DNA from: Anisakis pegreffii
Lineage: Eukaryota > Nematoda > Chromadorea > Rhabditida > Anisakidae
DNA: 64,000 nt
Assembly (NCBI GenBank): GCA_035041965.1
Contig: JAPYMA010000758.1
Span: forward strand, 62,001-126,000
Direction: 5' to 3'
The translations under genes and the position numbers were made by a program. Under the pieces are notes generated by a model. That model searched no databases, was not told where the DNA came from, and saw nothing but the letters and a program-made list of their open reading frames with translations. Positions 52,201 to 64,000 of the stretch are shown one piece after another. How positions within the stretch are numbered: position 1 is the stretch's first letter; every line of letters starts with the position of its first letter.

Positions 52201-55200
52201 GAATAACCTTCGCTGCTGGATGAGACTGTACATTACAGATCAATTTACACTGATGATTCTTTTGAATAAGACGCGGTCGAAGATGGAATGTGAATTTGGG
52301 TGGTAATTGTTTGACTGCAGTTATAGTGCTAGATTGTTCGGTAGGATATCGCTTCGATAGAAGAGCAGTGGTTCGCGAACTGAAGGACGATTCAGACGCC
52401 TGGTGTTGCAGTCTGGTCTCCTCTCTAGTGTCTTTTGATTCTTAATTTATTATAACTGTTACCGTTAGTGCTGGTCGTACTTTTACCATTATCATCATTA
52501 TTCTTGTTGTTATCATCACAATTATTATTGTTATTTTGTTGATAATAATGCAAAAGACAATTTCAAAAAACTTACTTATGACATTAAGGAAGACAACTTC
52601 TTCCTTCGAGCCGTACGAATTTTTCGCCCTAACTGTGTATTCACCAGCGTCCTCCATTTTCACTCGGTTGATAGTCAATTCATAATCATTATCATTGTAT
52701 TTCTTCATATATTTCGTACTTTGCCGTAATTCATTCGCGTCTTTATGCCACGTTACTATTGGTGGCGATGGCGCTATTATTCTGGAATTTTAGTTTCATT
52801 TTCTTGAGTTTTGAAAATTTTTCGTCGTTGACTCAATTCGGATGGAGGTGCCATTTCTATTGCCTGCTTGTAATGATCAATTGTTATCATAACTAATTGA
52901 CATCGTATGCATCCAAAAACATCAACTGCTAGAGAAGGAAAGCAACTGAACGCGTTCATTGTCCATCCCGATAACAGTGTTTCAATATAAATTCGGAACG
53001 TTTATTCAATGCTTGATTTAGAGATCCGTTTTCATTTCGAGTGAAGCTATTGATATTATAGGCATTACTGTGAGTGACTTACTTGCAGAAGAAGCTAGCA
53101 ATTTGTCCTTCATTACACGTGTTATTGAAAGGTTTGATGATGAATCGAGGTTGACCATCTTGGCGATCGAATGATGTATCGTGGATGTGATATTCAGCCG
53201 GACGATGTTTCCTCAAGGAACTGTAATTTGAGATTCTACCAAGCGGTGGATTCGGTTCAGGCCATGCATCCTGCAACAAAACTTCTCATCAGTTGCAATA
53301 AACCAATAAACTGTTCCGTAAACTTCAGCCGAATAATTCTCCAGCCGATCCCTCCATCATTAGAGAATTGCTACATTTCATTTATGGTTCGAATAATGGA
53401 ATGCGTATCGGATTCCAGTAACAGAATTCAGTTACTAATTTATCCCAAAAATGAAGATAATGTACGAGAATGATGAAGAGGGCGTGTTAGGATCTGAATT
53501 CCTTGATATGTGACTATTTTTGAGATTGTCATGAAGAGGACGAATTTACGAGAAGTGCAACAAAAGAATTCAAAACATTTTTGATAACTGAACATTCGAA
53601 ATGGGGCTGTTTTCACTGCTGGAATAGTCTGAACTTGTTTTACTTATTATTACAGATAATATGAAAATCTTCCGTGATCATTTACCATAATTCAGAGGAA
53701 TCAATATAATAATACTACTATCAAATTGCTGCATTCCATTTATGTAATGCTCGATTGTGGTAGTGATAGTGAAAGTATCAAGAATAATAATTTCAGAAAT
53801 GGTGATAATAATCAAACAAACATATTTATGACGGATTGAATCACGAATCGAATGGTAGCGCTCATTTGGTATTTGTTCAGAGGTACTTGGTGCGTTACTC
53901 AACCACGGATGCTCGAGTGCTTCGTGTATTGTCATTCGACTTCTTTAATTGTTTACAATCAGTTCACGTATTCCTTCATGTTCAGCGTAGTCATCAATAA
54001 AAGTGTTAGTTTATGTTGTTGAAAGAAAATGGAACATAGTAATCATATTGAACATACGATGGATCCAGAACGAGTAGTTTCTTGATGAAGTCTTTGGCAT
54101 CATCAGAGACCTTGGAGAAGCAAGGATCATCCATATTCCAATCGCATTTCTTCACATTCTTTAGAGTTTCTTCGTCTGTTTCACCACCGAAAGGCGATAA
54201 TCCGGATAAACTGAAAACAGTTCAAATAGTTTATCTCACAACAGATTGGACTTTTATTATCTGTCACCGGTAATGTTGTAACGATAGAATATCAAAGAAC
54301 TTATTCATAAATCATCTGGAGAATTGAACAATAATAGCTTACAGAATATACGCGAGAACACCGACACTCCACATGTCCGTATAGAATCCAACGGGTTCAT
54401 TCGAGGCCACTTCGGGTGCCGCAAATTCAGCCGTTCCAGTAGTGACTTTAACACTTTGTTTAGGATCAAGTTTAGCAGCTAGACCGAAGTCGATCAGTTT
54501 CAATTGATTGCTCTTGTTGGTCGTGAACATAATATTCTCAGGTTTCAGGTCCAAATGCACGTAACTCATTTCATGAAGGTGTCGCAATGCATTACATATC
54601 TGTCGCATATAATCCACCGCATCCGTTTCACTCATTTTGTTCTTTTCATCAGCCACCTTCTCGAATAATTCACCACCAGACATGCTTCAATATCCTTCGA
54701 TCATTCACGAATATATTCAGTGAATATTGTTCACAATTCAAAACAAAATATAAATCGCGTTCACGTTCCGATTGAAACGAATAAGATCAAAAGTACTCAC
54801 AATTCATAGATCATAACCATTTCGTTATCATCTTCGAATGCATCATGTAAGTTAATTAGTTTCGGGTGTCGCACATTCGACATCGTTTGAATTTCTTTAC
54901 GAACAGTTTCCTTATCGGCAGAATGTGGAGTATTCACGAACTTTGCGGCGAATGTGTTACCGGTGGCACGTTCAACACAACGATGTACCACACCAAATGC
55001 ACCTCTGCAACACCCCCGAGCACGCATTATTTCAAATCTCTTGCAATAACTTCATAGATCATTCATTATTATCATCTTCATTATCATCCGCATTATTCAA
55101 TATGAACAGAGAACTTAACTCACTTCGGTTTTGCCCGAACTAAACAAGGGAATGCTGGAAACAACAAACCGTTGAAGTAGTCATCAACATATGCTGAGTA

Positions 55201-58200
55201 CTTATAACTAATCTTGATGGTACTCTATAGGAAACGAGGAAAAATCTTACTCTCCAATCTCTTCCAAGATATCGTAATAGTCATAAACTGAATCACGTTT
55301 CGGTTCAACTGGCTGTGGATAGTATTGTTTCCAAACGTCGATAACGTACGCATCGTAATTGTCCGATGGTGTTCCCTTACCGCGTATCACTTTTCCGGTT
55401 TCGTCGACTAAAGTTTATACAAGATCACGAGTTCTGATACTCGAATACTTTATTCATCTGATGATTTACTGCCTTACTAATGCCACATCGCCACTGTTAA
55501 CTCATTATCTTCATCGTCAGTTGAAAGACACTAATGATAACATTAAATTAATTTCACAGCGTTCATTGACCTAAGGGGAAATGATCAAATATCATTGAAT
55601 GACCGATGCATTCTGTTAAAAAAGGACCAAAGAGAAATCAAGATGAGTGTTTTTGAACGATGCAGCGATTACCAAAGAGACTGGCTCTCAATGATGAAAA
55701 CAAGCATTTGAATCAACGAAAATGTTAAACATAAGATACCATCATAGCCACGTCTCTTATTTTGCCTTTCAGCAATGACAACTGGTGCCGTCGGCTCGCA
55801 TGGTTTCGATATGCCGTGCTTGTTTTGAGCGCTTATGCGAAATTCGTAAGTGGCCTTCGACTTCAGCCCTTCAACAGTCAAGTACGTGTATCTCGTCTTT
55901 GCACACTCCTTCCATTGACCACCGGCTAACTCTCGTTTTTCAACAATGTAACTGCAATAAACCTCGCATTTGTCCGATAATGATACCAGCAAAATATTTA
56001 AAGTGATTGCACTCAAATTAGGAATTGGAATTGAAAGATGAATCGGAATAGAATCAATTGGAATACTTTGTTATCAATGAACCACCATCGAGTTCTGGTG
56101 GTTTCCACGAGAGTATTGCTGCTTCATCGAGAATATTCTCGACGATTGGGAATCTAGGTGGGTTCGGTCGATCGGCGACACTCAACGAGATCGTGCCCGA
56201 GTCTGAACCAACGTCGTTTTCAACAATTACGCGATACTGACCCAGATCCTCACGAACTGCATCCGATATTCGAAGAGTCGCGTACCTGAAATGCGTTCAT
56301 TCGTCTACCTGCCTGTTTAATTATTCCACTTTGAAATTTAGTGTCATATGATAGATTAAAGTCTGAATTTAACAATTCATTGAGAAGAGGAACTGAAAAC
56401 TGAATTTGGCGATGGCAACATCCTTATTGTTACCAGCATTGAAACTCAGAAGGGTTATGCTCTTATGGGTGCGTATCACTCTCAATGAAAGTAAAAATGA
56501 ACAGTCCTATAATTGCATCACACGTAACAGAAGAAATTTCATCGCGAGAGTGCATCAAAAACGAACTTTTCATCAGTGGTTATAGTGTATTTCTCAGAAT
56601 CATGAATATCTTCGCCATTCTTGGTCCATCGTGAATGCGGTTGAGGATAAGCTTTGAAGGGTATTTTCAGTTCAATGTTATCGCCTTTCTGCGCCTCAAA
56701 ACCACCATGATAACGAGGCGGAATGAAGACACGCGGTTTGGTTCGTATTGATAGTTGAGCTTTGGTGGATTTCGATCCTACTGAGTTGCTTGCTCGACAC
56801 GAATACTCATCCGCATCATCCCAGTGCAAATCGTTGATGGTCAATACCTGAAGTTGTTGGGCTGATGTTATCGTTATCATTGATGTTACAGTATCGCCGC
56901 TTAGTGTCAGTCTGCTAGTTCAAGCGTTCAAATAAGACATAATGTGAACGAGCAAGAAACCTGAATAGTTCCTTTATTCATTATACTGTATTTGGGAGTA
57001 TCGCCCAGTTCTCGTAAACCACGGAACCAGCGTATTTCTGGTCGAGGTTTACCATCGACTTCGCATTCGAACGTTACTGAGCGACCTTGCTCACCGAACA
57101 TATCCGATAGTGGTGTTATTATTTCCGGCAGATCACCGCTTTTGGCCGGAACAAACTTGAATTGATCACTGCAATAGAGGTATGACGATATCAGATCGTT
57201 TCAAATGATCATCGGGCGTTAGAATAGAGACATAGTGTCAGTTGGAGATGATGAATATGCAAAGAGTGATTGATACGATTCATTTTTTGATAATATTCTA
57301 ATGAATTCATGAATGTTACTGGCATGAAAAAGAGTGAGTGAAGAAAGCATCAACTGACGTATTGGCAGGTTCAGAAGCACCAGCGTCGTTGACAGCAAAT
57401 ACTCTGAATTCATAGTCACGACCTTCAATCAGATTCATTGCTTGGTAATTAGTTCCAGCAAATGGGGTTTGATTGCATTTCTGCCAAAGATCAGAGCCAA
57501 CTTCACGTTTCTCAATCAAATAACCCCGAATGGAACTACCGCCATCAGACGACGGACGTGTCCAATTCAACACCACAAAACTATCACCGAATCGTGATAC
57601 CTGAATCATTCCATTTTTTTGTTTGTTGCATACGACTAACTCTCTTGAAATTACTTTTGTACTACGCATTGCAAACTTCAACAATTAACCAATCGAAATT
57701 TATGTTTTCAGAATTTCAGACTATCAGTGCTTGAATGAGCGCGAACGAACCTCAGGTTTACCAGGTGCGGATGGAGTATCGAAAGGTAAACGTGCTATAA
57801 TCGGGTTATCGCCAACGAGTGGTGGACCTTGTCCGTTCTCATTCGTTGCGCTCACTCGGAACTCATACTCATGTCCCTCAAAGAGACCATTCACTTGGAA
57901 GTTGGTGTCTTTTATTGATGTTGCCACTTCAGTCCATTCATCTTTTGTCACGTCTTTACGTTCAACTATGTAGCCACTCAGTCTTGCGCCACCATCATTC
58001 TATAATAGTGATGATAGCAATTATGATGATAATGATGACTGAAAGAAATCAATGAAATGCAATTAAATTCAGAACAAATGCTTTATACAATCACATGAAG
58101 TAACAATGAAAGAAACAAAAAACTGACCACAGGTGGCTTCCATGAGAGCACAGCTTGCGTTTTATTCACATCGTGGATTTGTAGAGGTCCTTGTGGTGCA

Positions 58201-61200
58201 GAAGGTAAGCCAGTAACGTTCAACCAGAACGCAGTATTTGCCTCACCACTGTCGTTACTAATCGATAGCTCATATCGACCAGCCTCACCGCTATGAATTG
58301 ATGGTATTGTGATGATAACGTGATTTTCAAAATCAACAAAATGTATGTTCGGGTGATCTGCTGGCACTTCTTCTTTATTCAATGTCAACAGATATTTGAA
58401 TGGTCCTGTTCCAGAGAAGTAAATCTTCAAACGGACCATTTCACCATTCGCATAGATTCCATTTCCAACATCTTTCTCGATCACTGGTGGTGCTGAAGAA
58501 TGGATTTATTTTACCATTACAAGTGAATCAGTCAAGTAACTCATCGGTATAATTACTTATAAGAAGAGAGAAAAACATTGGATAATTAATGTGCTCTCGT
58601 TGAAGGGACGAGTTCTTAGCGAGCGATTTCTGTTGAGTAATCATTTAGAAATAAGAAACTAAGTGGAACCTTGTACGGTGAGCGTAGCAGTTGCCGAATC
58701 ACTTCCAAAAACGTTCGAAACCTGGCAAGTGTATTCACCCGCATCAATGTCCCATACCTCTTTAATTATCAATTTGAAAACTTCATTTTGAACTTCAGTC
58801 CTATAGCGTGCACCTTCAGGTACCTCTCGACCATTACGCAGCCATCGTGCTGTTGGCGCTGAAACAATCGCAACGTTTTAAGTTATAGATCATTCTTCAA
58901 CTGAATTTATCTATTCAAATACATAGATGAATTTATCTATTCAAAATATAAAATACGAATTACACACAAAAGTAACCAACCTGGTCTACCGATAGCTTCA
59001 CACTTGAAAACAGCTCTTCGGTTGTAAGGCGACGCAGTATCAGCGGGTTTAACAACAATTTGTGGTCGTGATCCACCCATCTCTTGAATTTTGATCGGTG
59101 CAGATGGCAATGAAGGAATACCTTTACCGATCGCATTTATGGCCGTGATTCGGAATTCATAATCACGAAATTCGATCAGATTCGGCACAGTGAATTCTGG
59201 ATTGACCACGTTATAGTCACTAACCACACGCCATAACGGACTGCCCAACTCTCTTGATTCAACGATGTAACCGGTAATCTTGGAACCACCATCATCCAGT
59301 GGTGGTGCCCATGTTAAGGTGACAAAGTTACGACCAATTGATTCGGCGTTGATTTGTGTCGGTGGGCCAGGTGGTCCGTATTTTGGTTTCAGCTGAATGC
59401 GATCACTGGCTGGAGATGGTTTCGACAAGCCAGCAGCGTTCTTGGCGATCACACGGAATTCGTATTCACCTTTATCACGAAGTGCCTGAACGCGGTAGTT
59501 GTTACCGACAATTGGTTGCGCATTAGCAACAGTCCATTTGGACGAGGACGGCTCACGATACTGCACTATGTAGCCTTGAATCTTGGAACCACCATCCGAT
59601 GACGGGGTATCCCATTCCAACTCCACCCAAGTGCTGTCCATATCTTTGGCAACTGGAGCGTCTGGTTGTGATGGTACGTTGAATTGGTATTTTGCAACAA
59701 TTGCATCTTTGAGCTCAGCTGGCTCAGAAACACCGTACTGATTTTCGGCTCTAACTCTGAATTTGTATTTCTCGTTTTCAGTTAGTCCTGGCACTTGATA
59801 ACTGGTACCACGCACGAACGATGAAACTTTCTCCCAGTTTTCCTCCAGTCCCGGTTTATAATGACATTTCTCAATGACATAATTTGTTATCGGTGATCCG
59901 CCATCTTCGAGCGGTGGTTGCCAGCTGAGAACGCACGAATCAGGTGCTATTTCAGAAACGGATAGGTTCTGCGGTGGATCCGGTTTATCAACCACTGTCA
60001 AATGAATATCAACCGTATCGGACCCAGCATCGTTCTCAAGCTGAAATTTATTTCTTATGATTTATTGATTATATAACGAATCTATCTTTCGGTTTTCTTC
60101 AGCATTCATCCTGCTTCATGAACATATGTAATTGATTTATTATTGTATCAATCAGGTTGTTTAGGCGGAGTATACTCATCAAAGGTGCAGTGGATTATTC
60201 TCTTTCTTTAACAATCATTTGAAGACATGATAAGCGAGCAAAAGAAATAAGGGAGTTGATCAAATCAATTGATCAAAAAGAGAATCAGTGAACGAGCAAA
60301 TATAGTTTTGAATCGAGTATTAATTAGTGACCTTAACAGTATAGGTTGCTGAGTCGCCCCTTTCACATTTATCGTATGAAAGTTGTGTGAGGTAATCATT
60401 CGACTCGATTTTCGCACGTTTATCGTCCTCACTCACTACCTGTCCTCCTTTCTTCCAGGTTATTTCTGGTGCTGGACTCGATGCAAACGGTATCAGTATC
60501 TGCAAAAATTATGCTCACGTTTACGTGAAAGTTTTTCATTCAGAAGAACAGCTGAAAATGAGGAATAAGCCAAAATGAAGTATGTGTTTGAATCACTTGG
60601 TAATAAATGCATCATTCTGAACAACATCGATCAAAATGAAATGATATTCCTGAAATGTTTTAACAGTTCTATTTCTTTAATATGATTTGATGGAGGCTGA
60701 AATAGAATCGAATGCAGGCATTCACCATTCATTATCAAGATCACCATCGATACCTATCACTGACTGATCAACAAGCTTACAATTTGTAAAAATCAATTCT
60801 ATCGCTTCATACGAACGACTGGAGTACCTTAGCTGGCTGTCCTGCATACGCAATGATGTCTCTGCCTAGCATAGACAACTGAATTCGTGGTTTTGATGCT
60901 TCAACTTGTGCTGTTATAAGAGCACTATTGTCACTGTAATCGCCTTGACCAGCTGCGTTCACTGCTGCCACACGGAATTCATATCGCTTTCTAGGCGTCA
61001 ATCCAGTGACCTAAAATTCGGCTTGAATATAATAATCGAAATTTAGAAGAACGATATCGATGCTAGGACTACTTCCAACTTCAGGTTGAGAATGCTTTTG
61101 CAACTTCAGTGTTCCGAGCGTACATATTGAACCATTTAACCCTCCCAGCAAGGATGAATTTACCTACAAGGAAATTGTTTGATTCGTTGCAAAAATAATA

Positions 61201-64000
61201 ATCTATGGAAGTCTTTTCTCTAACAGTAAGCTGGAAATGATGGTGTTATCGCCATGGCGCTAATCAAACCACAAGATTACAAACAAGTGAGTGCAAACGT
61301 TTCAATCAACATTATACGGAGCACCTTATAACGAGTATCGTTTATCGTTCCAAATGCGCATTTACTCCATTCAGGCGAACCCTCTTCACGTTTCTCGACC
61401 ACATAACCTTGAATCGGAGAACCGCCATCTTTGATTGGTTTCGTCCATTGTATCGTTATCGAATCATCCGTTGTTGCAATTGGTTCAGGCTGACCAGGTG
61501 GTCCTGGTTTATCTGAAGCAAACAGTGCCATTGGGTAGTCTTGACTGGCCAATGAGTCTTCTTATTTGATGTAAACGATAGGTGACTGATGCTTACTATT
61601 AGCTATTTTCAAACACACGTTTTAGGTTGTGGTGATTCATCAAAAATTCATTCTCTCATTGTTTGCAAAAGGATAGAATACGTCTATAACCTACCGAATG
61701 GATTCTTTGCAACAATTGGCTCGATTGTTTCGAGTGGTTCACCGACACCATACTGATTTTCAGCCGATACACGGAATTCATAAGCTTTACCATTCTCGAG
61801 ATTACGTACTCGGAAGCTTGTTCCAACCGGTTGTCCAATTTTCACCCAATCACCGTTTTCGTCTTTCTTTTCCACCACATAATTGGTGACTGCATCACCT
61901 CCGTTATCTTCAGGTGCATTCCAGTGCAGCGTCATACCCTCACCACTTACATCAGATGCTGTAATCGGTCCTCCTGGTTTACCTGGTGCATCCAAAACTG
62001 TTACTTTCAGTTTGGCTGTATCTTTGCCAAAACGGTTCGCCAATGTTACCCGATATGGGCCTCCATCTGAACGTTTTGCACACGTTGTTGTCAGTTTCAC
62101 ATGATCTGGTTCGACCTAAACATCCATTGCTTTAATGTCAACAGATATCATTGTCAAACAAAAAAATTAGGATTTCTTTTTCATTTTCAAACGTAATCTT
62201 TTATTGGATATCAATAGCGTTATTCAAATTCAGTTTTTCACAGTTATCAAAGCTTTAAGGGGATGTGTACGAAATGTGCACATTGCAGCAAGAAAAAAAA
62301 AGTTAATTGAGGTGGACCGAAGCAGAGTGCTACAAAAAAATGATTTGAAGTAAGAGTGAAACATGGAAACCTCAATTTTGGTTCGTTCATCTTCATATAT
62401 TTCTTGAAGACCATTGAAAACTTCAGCAGTTGGTTTCGGATTTCCACCACTGAATGGTATTTTGATTTCAATCGTTTCACCAGCACGCACAGTAATATCC
62501 TTGAGTGCTGATAAATCAAGACAAGGACGTTCTAACTGATCTTCAATGAGAACCATATCAGTAGGTCGGGACGGTTCACCTTCTCCAGCCGAATTGACTG
62601 CCTTCACACGGAATTCGAACTGTTCTTTCTCTGGTAACGGCTCAACAACCAATCTTGTCTCCTTAACAGGTTTCTGATTGCATGGTATCCATTCATCTGT
62701 ACCCGCTTTTCGCTTCTCCACAATATAACCATCAATAGCGGCACCACCATCGTCAATTGGTCTTATCCAAGTTAGCTCGGCCGAATTCTTTGTGACCTTA
62801 CCAACACGTGGTTGATCTGGTGCTCCAGGTGGTACCACATAGGGTTGACACTTGGTTGGAGCGCTACTATTGCTTGCCTCGCCTTGTCCAGCAGCATTGA
62901 CAGCACGAATTCTGAACTGATATATCTCACCTTCAGATAGACCAGTGATTGTCGCTTCAGTACCACGTACCATAGGCATTTTGACGGGTGTCCATTCACC
63001 ATCCTTCTTCTCAAACTTTTCTACCACATAGCCAATGATTGGTGACCCGCCATCGTCTCGAGGAGGATTCCATTTCAAGCTGATTTGATTTGTGTCATAG
63101 CCAGTAACTTCAGGTGTCGATGGTGCACCAGGTGGATTATATGGATCTTTTGCTATGACTGGTCCTCCTACTATCGGTTCGCTAAGTCCCATCATGTTTT
63201 CGGCTCTCACACGGAACTGATATTCCTTGCCGTGTTCGAGGGCTTTAACAGTGTACGAAAGCGAGCTAACGGTCTCAGGTATTCTCTCCCACACTGACGA
63301 ACCCAGTTCTTGATATTCAATTCGATATCCGGTAACTTCACTGCCTCCATCATCTGCTGGTGGTTTCCAGGCGACTGTTACACTATGTCGGCTTGTCTCT
63401 GGATACGTAATCGGTCCTTCTGGAGGTGCTGGCCGATCAATAACCGAAATTTTGATATTAGCTTCTGCGTCTCCACATGCATTAGTAGCACAAATCTTCA
63501 CTGGCCCAGAATCTGAGCGTTTACTGACTGGTATGAACAACCTGGTCTTTGATTCATCAGTTTCAACATCGCTTAAAGTAACTCCTTCCTTAACCCATTT
63601 GATTTCTGGTTGTGGAGAACCCACATATGGTACAGTAATATCAAGCGGTTCACCAGCTTTAACTCTGAATTCACGTCCATCAATACCAAGATCGAACTGT
63701 GGTGCTTCAAACATTGGTTTAGCGACGGCTACCGCCGAAGCTTCAGACGGCTGTCCAGGTCCAGCTTTATTAACAGCTTTAACTCGGTACTCATATGAGT
63801 GATTTTTCTGCACTCTATCATCACAAAATGTGGTTCCTTTAACCGGCGCTGTATTCACTTTTATCCATCTTCCAGTCTTCAAATCTTTTCGTTCAATATC
63901 GTAATGCGAGATCGGATTGCCTCCATCATCTCTTGGTGGTTGCCACTCGATTTCGATATGATCGTAATCTCGATCTGTTACTTCCGGTTTTCCTGGTTTT
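49241..64000 (-). CDS. unc-22: Twitchin (UNC-22), giant Ig/FnIII titin-like protein kinase, C-terminal part (5' truncated by window edge)
   Basis: Twenty-nine exons in phase, 2,862 residues to TGA 49241-49243: 64000-62371, 62115-61695, 61512-61325, 61010-60828, 60499-60332, 60040-58981, 58858-58670, 58492-58128, 57999-57751, 57600-57359, 57168-56961, 56847-56567, 56285-56067, 55951-55740, 55407-55251, 55004-54801, 54684-54343, 54210-54058, 53942-53822, 53270-53083, 52781-52576, 52440-52208, 52077-51900, 51774-51476, 51178-50973, 50754-50541, 50268-50088, 49705-49509 and 49336-49241. Domain order: Fn, Ig, Fn3x, Ig, Fn2x, Ig, Fn3x, Ig, Ig, Fn2x, Ig, Ig, Fn, linker, kinase, regulatory tail, five Ig. 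Fn domains carry the usual DDGGSxIxGY word; Ig domains end in the D-x-G/A-x-Y-x-C type. Twitchin is a muscle A-band protein that regulates myosin activity and relaxation. The end of the protein (VVKVIKDKKAICKYA) fits the family. Confidence 0.95.
50541..50754 (-). other. unc-22: Low-complexity Ser/Gln linker within twitchin
   Basis: Between the third and fourth Ig domains after the kinase, this exon encodes PSSSSAAEA, then QQTEQQQQQ, before the Ig strand begins. The acceptor (GGAGGAG) is weaker than the others, and the exon was chosen because it alone keeps phase. Confidence 0.6.
53822..55004 (-). other. unc-22: Twitchin kinase catalytic domain and start of autoregulatory tail
   Basis: Five exons encode the glycine loop GEGAFGVV, the ATP-anchoring lysine in AAKFV, the catalytic loop HLDLKPEN, DFG and APE. 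The catalytic loop has HLD in place of HRD, as is usual for twitchin/MLCK-type kinases, so it should be active. The following EHPWLS and the exon at 53270-53083 give the tail that, in twitchin, folds back into the active site and is thought to be released by mechanical stretch or calcium/S100. Confidence 0.93.

Overview
The window looks like nuclear DNA of a nematode. It is AT-rich, with many small exons, acceptors of the TTTCAG type, and several open frames that begin a few bases after such an acceptor, as in SL trans-spliced mRNAs. It also carries a titin-like giant kinase gene whose domain order is that of nematode twitchin (UNC-22). The species cannot be told from the sequence. All exon chains below were assembled by hand from reading frame, splice signals and intron phase; none has transcript support.

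Left part (1-14.4 kb): the last two exons of an unrecognised plus-strand gene (465-947); a NUDT13/NDX-9-type NADH pyrophosphatase on the minus strand (4421 to 1735); a repeat-rich gap (4.4-7.2 kb); and a 14-exon minus-strand gene for a RING/B-box/coiled-coil (TRIM-like) protein of about 700 residues (14393 to 7192).

Middle (14.4-35 kb): long stretches without a recognisable gene, with a 130-bp (TA)n tract, a foldback repeat family (copies near 5.0-5.65 and 30.9-31.6 kb), a second dispersed repeat family (6.0-6.5, 32.7-33.35 and, inverted, 34.15-34.29 kb) and a striking 267-bp ATGCAT-rich palindrome at 33.5-33.8 kb. Four phase-consistent chains of short exons (16.7-17.9, 21.25-21.7, 23.0-23.4 and 29.3-30.6 kb) may be small unannotated genes. 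They are low confidence because random open frames are common in such DNA.

Right part (35-64 kb): a plus-strand gene for a small four-pass membrane protein (35.2-38.2 kb); a complete histidine acid phosphatase (40516-43949, 8 exons, 419 residues) with a possible alternative last exon; and a noncoding, unusually GC-rich and structured block (45.8-48.4 kb). That block holds a 444-bp tandem duplication, a histone-mRNA-type 3' stem-loop with no histone gene beside it, and two RNA-like folded segments. Last comes the 3' part of unc-22/twitchin on the minus strand (64000 to 49241): 29 exons, 2,862 residues, cut by the window edge at its 5' side.

The genes do not form one pathway. No CRISPR array, bacterial operon, tRNA or rRNA gene was seen.
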